Below are positions 58,496 to 64,000 of a stretch of DNA of 64,000 bases, one piece after another (within the stretch, counting starts at the first letter, position 1; each line of letters begins with the position of its first letter). The translations under genes were made by a program, and so were the position numbers. The DNA is from Herbiconiux sp. SALV-R1 (GTDB lineage: Bacteria > Actinomycetota > Actinomycetes > Actinomycetales > Microbacteriaceae), in assembly GCF_013113715.1 (NCBI RefSeq), contig NZ_CP053344.1:1984001-2048000 (forward strand), read 5' to 3'. A model generated the notes under the pieces. The model was not told where the DNA came from and ran no database searches. It was given only the letters and a program-made list of their open reading frames with translations.

Positions 58496-59560
58496 ATGCA
58501 CTTCGGATACTGGACCCCCGTCTACGGCGGCTTCCTCCGCAACGTCGGCGACGAGGGGATGCCCGCCACCTGGGACTACATCAGGCAGGTTTCGACGCTG
58601 GCCGACCGGCTCGGCTTCCACACCACCCTCGTGCCCGAGCTCTACCTCAACGACCGGAAGGGTGTCGAGGCGCCGAGCCTCGAGGCCTGGTCGCTGTCGT
58701 CGGCGATCCTCGCCGTCACCGAGCGGCTGCGCGTCATGACGGCGGTGCGCCCCGGGTTCCACCTGCCCACGGTGGTCGCCAAGACCTCGGCCACCATCAG
58801 CGACATCGGGTACGCGGCATCCGGAACCGACCGCTTCGCGCTCAACCTGGTGGCCGCCTGGTGGGCGGAGGAGGCCAAGCAGTACGGCGGCACCTTCGCC
58901 CCGCACGACGACCGGTACGTGCAGGCGGGGGAGTTCGTCGAGGTGCTGAGGGGGCTGTGGCGCGAGACGCCGTTCTCGTTCTCGGGCAGCTACTACGACG
59001 TCGACCAGGCCGTGCTGTCGCCGAAGCCCGCGAGCGCTCCCGTCGTCTTCGCGGGCGGCGAGAGCGAGTCGGGCCGCGAGGCGATCGCCTCGTTCGCCGA
59101 CGCCTACGTGCTGCACGGCGGCACAGTCGACGAGGCGCGCGAGAAGGTCGCCGACCTCGACGCCCGGAGGGTGCGGCTCGTGGGTGAGCCGTTCCGCGAG
59201 TTCGGCATGGCCGCGTACGTCATCGTGCGCGACACCGAGGCCGAGGCGCAGCGCGAACTCGAGCGCATCACCACGGTCGACCCGGCCTCCCCCGGTTACG
59301 CGTCGTTCGAGGAGTTCCGCGCCAACTCCCGGCTCGACGTCGAGCTCTCCAAGCGCGAGTACTCGGTGGGCACCAGGGGCCTCCGGCCGAACCTCGTCGG
59401 CACGCCCGAGCAGGTGGCCGAGCGCATCCTGGAGTTCGAGCTGGCCGGCATCACCCTGCTGCTCATCCAGTCGTCGCCCCTCCACGAGGAGCTCGAGCGC
59501 ATCGCCACCCAGGTCTTCCCCCTGGTACAGCAGGCCTCCCCCACCCTCGTCTACGGGTAG
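58496..59560 (+). CDS. SsuD/SfnG-like FMN-dependent LLM monooxygenase
   Basis: A 354-residue LLM enzyme: FGYWTPVYGGFLRN, VPELYLNDRKG, AVRPGFHLPTVVAKTSATI, NLVAAWWAEEAKQYG, FAGGESESGREAI and a late LVGTPEQVAERI. It resembles alkanesulfonate and dimethylsulfone monooxygenases that release sulfite or sulfinate. AGGAG sits eight bases before the ATG. Paired with metY it would free inorganic sulfur for assimilation. A reduced-flavin-supplying reductase is not present in the window. Confidence 0.9.
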   Translation: MHFGYWTPVYGGFLRNVGDEGMPATWDYIRQVSTLADRLGFHTTLVPELYLNDRKGVEAPSLEAWSLSSAILAVTERLRVMTAVRPGFHLPTVVAKTSATISDIGYAASGTDRFALNLVAAWWAEEAKQYGGTFAPHDDRYVQAGEFVEVLRGLWRETPFSFSGSYYDVDQAVLSPKPASAPVVFAGGESESGREAIASFADAYVLHGGTVDEAREKVADLDARRVRLVGEPFREFGMAAYVIVRDTEAEAQRELERITTVDPASPGYASFEEFRANSRLDVELSKREYSVGTRGLRPNLVGTPEQVAERILEFELAGITLLLIQSSPLHEELERIATQVFPLVQQASPTLVYG

Positions 59561-59564
59561 CCCA

Positions 59565-59639
59565 CGTTCGAAAGCGCAAACGTCGCGGCAACCGAGCCCC
59601 CTACGGGGCCGGTTGCCGCGACGTTTGCGCTTTCGAACG
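59565..59639. terminator. 30-bp perfect hairpin (plus 5-bp inner stem) between convergent genes
   Basis: Arms 59565-59594 and 59610-59639 are perfect inverted copies. GCCCC (59596-59600) and GGGGC (59605-59609) continue the stem across one bulged A to a CTAC tetraloop. It begins four bases after one stop and ends 14 bases before the other gene's stop. No flanking T-run on the plus strand. Confidence 0.7.
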
Positions 59640-59653
59640 CTGCGCGCCGCGCT

Positions 59654-61003
59654 CTAGGCCGTGACCTCGGCCCGCTGCCGCGCGTGCCGGTTCGCCGGCA
59701 CCTCGAGCTCGAGGTTCGCCCGGAGGGTGTCGCCCTCGTAGCCTGCGAATCCGTCGCGCACGAGACCGCGCTCGACGAGCAGCGGCAGCACCTCGGCACG
59801 GAAGCGCGCGAAGTCTTCGGGGTACTGCACGAACAGGTTGAAGCCGTCGGCGGCGCCCGCCTCGTACCAGCGCTCGATCTCGTGCGCGACCGTCTCGGGC
59901 GCGCCCACGAAGGTCGCCCAGTGGTCGCGCTGCAGGGTGCGCAGCGTCTGCCGCAGCGTGAGGCCCTCGGCCACCGCTCGCGCCTTGACGGCCGCGGCTC
60001 CCCCGAGCGCCCCGCTCTCGCGGCGGGCGTCGACGTCGGGAAAGGGTGCGTCGAGCGGGTAGCCGGTGAAGTCGTGCCCGCCGAACACCCTGCCCAGCTG
60101 GAACAGCAGCGGCGGCAGTGCCACGGCCTCCCGGCGTGCCGCGTGCAGTGCGGCGGCCTCGTCGTCGGTGTCGGCGACGACGATCGTGAGGCCCGGGATG
60201 ACGAGCACCTCGTCACCCTCCCGCCCGTACGCCTCGAGGCGCGAACGGATGTCGCGGGCGAACTCGGCCCCCCACTCGAGGTCGGGCGCGAAGGTGAAGA
60301 TGATCTCGCCCACCCGGGCACTCAGGTCGCGGCCCTCCTCCGAGGTGCCGGCCTGCACGAGCACCGGACGCCCCTGGCGTGAGGCGATGAGGTTGAGCGG
60401 GCCCGTGACCGAGTAGAACTCTCCCGTGTGATCGATGCGGTGCTGCTTCTGCGGGTCGAGGAAGCGTTCGGCAGTCTTGTCGGTGCTGAACGCATCCGGT
60501 TCGTAGGAGTCCCAGAGGGCGGTGACGGTCTCGACGTTCTCGAGCGCCCGCCGGTAGCGCGTCGGGTAGTCCTCGTGCGCCTCGCGGCCGAAGTTGCCCG
60601 CCGTGCCGGGGTCTTGGCTGGTGACGATGTTCCAGCCCGCGCGACCCCGGCTGATGAGGTCGAGGGAGCCGACCCGGCGGGCGACGTCGAACGGCTCGGT
60701 GTAGGTGGTGCTCACGGTGGCGACGAGGCCGATGCGGCTGGTCTGCACGGCCACCGCCGACAGCAGCGTCGTCGGTTCGAGACGGTTGAGGTGGTGGTTC
60801 GGAAAGTTCGGCTCCACGTACTGGCTGTCGACGATGAACACGAAGTCGAAGCCCGACTGCTCGGCCTGCCTCGACTGCTCGACGTACCAGTCGATGTCGA
60901 TCGAGGCGTCGGTCGGCACGGCGGGGTGCCGCCAGAGTTCGGGAGTGCTGCCGTCGCCGACACCCACGAGAACCGCGCCCAGCTTCAGCTTGCGTCGTGA
61001 CAT
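59654..61003 (-). CDS. second NtaA/SnaA/DszA-like FMN-dependent LLM monooxygenase
   Basis: A 449-residue enzyme collinear with the one at 53381-54787: SIDIDWYVEQSRQAEQSGFD, FIVDSQYVEPNF, LDLISRGRAGWNIVTSQD, NFGREAHEDYPTRYRRA, VLVQAGTSEEGRDL and GFNLFVQ. The divergence suggests a different substrate rather than a recent duplicate. GAGGGAG lies six bases before ATG 61003. It probably oxidises another organosulfur or amine compound. Confidence 0.9.
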   Translation of the reverse strand: MSRRKLKLGAVLVGVGDGSTPELWRHPAVPTDASIDIDWYVEQSRQAEQSGFDFVFIVDSQYVEPNFPNHHLNRLEPTTLLSAVAVQTSRIGLVATVSTTYTEPFDVARRVGSLDLISRGRAGWNIVTSQDPGTAGNFGREAHEDYPTRYRRALENVETVTALWDSYEPDAFSTDKTAERFLDPQKQHRIDHTGEFYSVTGPLNLIASRQGRPVLVQAGTSEEGRDLSARVGEIIFTFAPDLEWGAEFARDIRSRLEAYGREGDEVLVIPGLTIVVADTDDEAAALHAARREAVALPPLLFQLGRVFGGHDFTGYPLDAPFPDVDARRESGALGGAAAVKARAVAEGLTLRQTLRTLQRDHWATFVGAPETVAHEIERWYEAGAADGFNLFVQYPEDFARFRAEVLPLLVERGLVRDGFAGYEGDTLRANLELEVPANRHARQRAEVTA

Positions 61004-61106
61004 GGCGATCTCCCTCGAGTCGTGGATCGGTTTCCTCAACGCTAGGAAAGGCGGCCGGCCGCCGCCGAGGCGTGACGGAATGTGACGGCGTAGACTCGCC
61101 CGCATC

Positions 61107-61451
61107 ATGCAGGATGGCCAGAAGGAGCCCGACCCCGACGACGACCCCACCCGGGTCGTCAACCAGCCCTCGCTCACCCGCTCGCAGGGAACCGTGTGGC
61201 TCGTGGTGGGCGGCGTCATGGCCGCCATCTCGGTGGTGCTGCTGCTGGCGCTCCGCGACGTCGACAGTGGGGCGACGCCGCTCGTCGCGGTCGCGGTGAT
61301 CGTGCTGCTCTACCTCGCGATGGTCGAGGTGCGCCTTCTCGTGCGGCCGTTGCGGCTGCGGCTCGGGCTCATGGCGGTGTGCTTCGGGGCGATCGCCGCG
61401 GTCGCGCTGCTCGCGGTGGTGCTCATCGGCATGGGGCAGGTGCTGCCCTAG
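61107..61451 (+). CDS. small membrane protein of unknown function
   Basis: A 114-residue protein with an acidic N-terminus (DGQKEPDPDDDPTRVV) and three predicted helices (about 30-50, 57-75 and 85-110), the pattern of DUF3017-like actinobacterial proteins; I cannot confirm the family. TAGACT at 61091-61096 lies ten bases before the ATG, so the leader would be only a few bases. It is divergent from the LLM gene and convergent with the glucosidase gene. Confidence 0.75.
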   Translation: MQDGQKEPDPDDDPTRVVNQPSLTRSQGTVWLVVGGVMAAISVVLLLALRDVDSGATPLVAVAVIVLLYLAMVEVRLLVRPLRLRLGLMAVCFGAIAAVALLAVVLIGMGQVLP

Positions 61452-61482
61452 GCGCAGCCCGCGGGTCGGCGCCGCTCCGCGC

Positions 61483-64000
61483 TCAGTGCCGCCGCGTCAC
61501 GATCAGGTGCGCCACGAGCGCCGTCCACCCCGTCTGGTGCGAGGCGCCGAGGCCCTGCCCGGTGTCGCCGTGGAAGTACTCGTAGAACGCGATGTTCTCC
61601 CGCCACCGCGGATGCTCCGAGAGCAGCGGATACCGCGCATCCGCCGGCCTCGGCCCCCCGTCGGGTGTTCGCCTGAACAGCGACACCAGCCGCTTCGCCA
61701 GGTCGTCGGCCACCTCGCCGAAGCTGTGCTGCACGCCCGACCCGGCCGGGTACTCCACGGTGTGCCGCTCCCCGAGACTCACGTCGTACCCGCGCAGCGA
61801 CTCGATGATGAGCACGTTGAGCGGGAACCACACCGGCCCCCGCCAGTTCGAGTTGCCGCCGAACAGGCCCGAGGTCGACTCCCCCGGCTCGTAGTCGACG
61901 ACCGCCTCCACCCCGTCGACCTCGACCCGGAACGGATGCTCGCGGTGCCAGGCAGAGATGCTCCGGATTCCGTAGGGTGACAGCATCCGCTGCTCGTCGA
62001 CCACGCCCGTGAGCACGCGCTCGAGCTTCTCGGGCGTCACGAAGGCGAGCAGGCTCTTCACCCCGTCGGCACCGCGGCGGATGTGCACGAGCGAGCGGTA
62101 GCCGGGGTGGCGCTCGAGGAAGGCGGCGCCGCGGCGCACGAACTCGTCGAGCTCGCCCATCTTCTCGCGCTCGAACACCAGCGAGGCCGTCACCGGGACG
62201 AGGCCCACCAGCGACCGCACCTTCATCGGCACGTCGCGACCGTCGGCGAGGTGCAGCACGTCGTAGTAGAAGGCGTCGGTGTCGTCCCACAACCCCGCCT
62301 CGTTGGCGCTGCCGGCGATCGCCAAAAAATGCTCGAGGAACTTCGTCGCCACGTCTTCGTAGGCCGGGTCGTGAGCGGTGAGCAGCAGCGCCATGTCGAG
62401 CAGGTGCAGCGCGTAGGTCGCCATCCAGCCGGTGGCGTCGGCCTGCTCGAGGGTGCCGACCTCGGGCGGCAGGGTCGAGCGGTCGAGGGGGGCGATGTTG
62501 TCGAGGCCCATGAAGCCGCCCTCGAACAGGTTGTTGTCACCGTGGTCTTTGTTGTTCGTCCACCAGGTGAAGTTCATCAGCAGCTTGTGGAAGATGCGGC
62601 TGAGGAAGTGGAAGTCGCGCGACCCGTCGATCTCGAACACGCGGAGCGCCGCCCACGCCTCGATCGGCGGGTTCACGTCACCGAAGTCCCACTCGTAGGC
62701 GGGGAGCTGACCGTTCGGGTGCATGTACCACTCGCGCAGGATGAGCACGAGCTGCCGCTTGGCGAACTCGGGGTCGATGTGGGCGAGGGTGACGCAGTGG
62801 AAGGCGAGGTCCCAGGCGGCGAACCACGGGTACTCCCAGGGGTCGGGCATGAGGATGACGTCGTGGCTCGACAGGTGCCGCCAGTCGCCGTTGCGCACGG
62901 CTCCGCGGCCGTGCGGAGGGGGCGGCGAGGTGGGGTCGCCGGCGAGCCAGCGGCGCACGTCGAAGTGGTAGAACTGCTTTGACCAGAGCAGACCCGCGAA
63001 GGCCTGGCGGGCGATGCGGCGTTCCTCCTCGTCGGCCTGGGCGGGGAGAACGGATGCGTAGAACTCGTCGGCCTCGGCCCGTCGCGTCGCGATCGTGGCG
63101 GAGAAGTCGGCGAACGCGGTTGGTGCGGCAGGAGCATCCGCTCGTCGGGTGAGCCTCAGGCGCAGCTCGCGGCTCCCGCCGGGCGGGACAGTGAGGATGC
63201 GGTGGAACGCGGCCTTGCTGCCCTCGCCAGCCGGGTTCACGGTGGGCGCGCCCGAGACGACGTGGTCGCCGATGCCGTCTTTGGGGTACGGGGTGGTGGC
63301 GGATTCGTCGTAGAGGCGGGCGCGGTTGCTCTCGTTCTCGCAGAACAGCAGGCGATCGGTGTGGTCGGCGCCCGCGGGGTCGAGGCGCAGCAGCAGGTCG
63401 TCGTCGCCGGGGAGCTCGGCGACGACCGCGCCGGGCTCGCCGTCGGCGGTGCGGAGGCGGGGCCGCGGGGGCTGCTCGAGGTCCCAGCTCCAGGTGTCGC
63501 GCAGCCACAGGCTCGGCAGCACGTGGATGCTCGCCTCGTCGGGGCCCGCGTTCTCGACGGTCACGGTCATGAGCAGGTCGTGGGCGCTGGCCTTGGCGTA
63601 GTCGACGCTGACCACCCAGAACCGGTCGTCGTCGAACACGCCGGTGTCGGCGAGCTCGAACTCGGGCTCGTCCTTGCCGCGGCGGGCGTTCTCCTCCACC
63701 AGCTGCTCGTAGGGGAACGCGGACTGCGGGTAGTGGTACCGCCAGCGCTGCCACGAGTGCGAGGGGGTGGCGTCGAGGTACCACCAGTACTCCTTGGCGT
63801 CTTCGCCGTGGTTGCCCTCGGGGCCGGCCAGCCCGAACATCCGTTCCTTGAGGATCGGGTCGACCCCGTTCCACAGCGCGAGCCCCAGGCACCAGCGCTG
63901 CTGCTCGTCGCAGAAGCCCGCCATGCCGTCTTCGTTCCACCGGTAGCTGCGCGACCGCGCGTCGTCGTGCGGGAAGAACCGCCACGCGTCGCCGCTCGCG
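61483..64000 (-). CDS. MGH1/GH63-like glucosidase, 5' part missing
   Basis: At least 838 residues remain; the frame runs off the window, with upstream residues RFFPHDDARSRSYRWNEDG before the first internal Met. An (alpha/alpha)6 barrel is indicated by DPWEYPWFAAWDLAFHCV, NPPIEAWAAL, EQADATGWMATYAL, GNSNWRGPVWFPLNVLIIESL and a final YEYFHGDTG...GASHQTGWTAL. This is the mannosylglycerate hydrolase/GH63-like group; hydrolysis of a glucosyl- or mannosyl-glycerate-type compatible solute or glucoside is inferred. The catalytic Asp/Glu pair is probably in the DLAFH and GDTG-proximal blocks. Confidence 0.88.
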   Translation of the reverse strand, partial: ASGDAWRFFPHDDARSRSYRWNEDGMAGFCDEQQRWCLGLALWNGVDPILKERMFGLAGPEGNHGEDAKEYWWYLDATPSHSWQRWRYHYPQSAFPYEQLVEENARRGKDEPEFELADTGVFDDDRFWVVSVDYAKASAHDLLMTVTVENAGPDEASIHVLPSLWLRDTWSWDLEQPPRPRLRTADGEPGAVVAELPGDDDLLLRLDPAGADHTDRLLFCENESNRARLYDESATTPYPKDGIGDHVVSGAPTVNPAGEGSKAAFHRILTVPPGGSRELRLRLTRRADAPAAPTAFADFSATIATRRAEADEFYASVLPAQADEEERRIARQAFAGLLWSKQFYHFDVRRWLAGDPTSPPPPHGRGAVRNGDWRHLSSHDVILMPDPWEYPWFAAWDLAFHCVTLAHIDPEFAKRQLVLILREWYMHPNGQLPAYEWDFGDVNPPIEAWAALRVFEIDGSRDFHFLSRIFHKLLMNFTWWTNNKDHGDNNLFEGGFMGLDNIAPLDRSTLPPEVGTLEQADATGWMATYALHLLDMALLLTAHDPAYEDVATKFLEHFLAIAGSANEAGLWDDTDAFYYDVLHLADGRDVPMKVRSLVGLVPVTASLVFEREKMGELDEFVRRGAAFLERHPGYRSLVHIRRGADGVKSLLAFVTPEKLERVLTGVVDEQRMLSPYGIRSISAWHREHPFRVEVDGVEAVVDYEPGESTSGLFGGNSNWRGPVWFPLNVLIIESLRGYDVSLGERHTVEYPAGSGVQHSFGEVADDLAKRLVSLFRRTPDGGPRPADARYPLLSEHPRWRENIAFYEYFHGDTGQGLGASHQTGWTALVAHLIVTRRH

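Overview
The window is very GC-rich, densely coded DNA with almost no intergenic space. It uses many GTG starts, 4-base ATGA/GTGA gene overlaps, leaderless-type promoters and actinobacterial protein families (LAxTG wall anchors, SipW-type secretion, F420-type LLM oxidoreductases, MHS and DHA2 transporters, MocR). This points to an actinobacterial chromosome, most probably Microbacteriaceae; the family-level call is inference. I saw no tRNA, rRNA, insertion sequence, phage gene, CRISPR array or replication origin.

Layout. 1-7.7 kb: a truncated TM0106-type RecB-like nuclease, an SDR, a TetR/DHA2-efflux pair sharing a palindromic control region, a PhzF-like enzyme, a lipoprotein, an M18 aminopeptidase and a DUF3817 membrane protein. 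7.8-15.9 kb: a HAD phosphatase, a LysR-controlled MHS transporter plus 3-hydroxybutyrate dehydrogenase unit, a divergent pair of zinc-ribbon nuclease-like proteins (GIY-YIG, and a DUF559-like protein split by a collagen-like repeat), DUF1992, and an ArsR/SRPBCC pair. 15.9-21.8 kb: a minus-strand operon of four exported proteins with SipW-type or similar leaders, their SipW-like signal peptidase and an acyltransferase/SGNH protein. 22-29.8 kb: CYTH-CHAD, aminodeoxychorismate lyase, an HxlR/quinone-reductase pair, an F420-type LLM enzyme, acetolactate decarboxylase plus MOSC, an unknown glycine-rich protein and a tiny LAQTG-anchored protein. 30-34.2 kb: a cell-wall glycopolymer set (two GT2 enzymes, a CDP-alcohol phosphatidyltransferase and a TagB/TagF-like polymerase). 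34.3-37.5 kb: an HtrA protease and a class I aminotransferase.

The most novel-looking region is 37.5-43.9 kb. Six minus-strand genes run adenylate-forming enzyme, NAD epimerase/reductase, KAS III (OleA-like), cytochrome P450, zinc alcohol dehydrogenase, nitrilase. All but one junction is a 4-base overlap, and a single leaderless promoter sits at the head. It looks like a small biosynthetic pathway with no family I can name.

44-64 kb: a GAP-family membrane protein, a secreted GH14 beta-amylase and an LAATG-anchored M28 peptidase. These are followed by a probable organosulfur-scavenging regulon: an Opp-type ABC transporter, NtaA/YtnJ-like and SsuD/SfnG-like flavin monooxygenases, an alpha/beta hydrolase, a MocR regulator and O-acetylhomoserine sulfhydrylase, with shared TTTGTT boxes. 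The window ends in a truncated GH63-like glucosidase. Window-wide signals include an over-represented CGGATGC word, -10 boxes six bases before start codons, long perfect hairpins between convergent genes and short tandem repeats beside stop codons.
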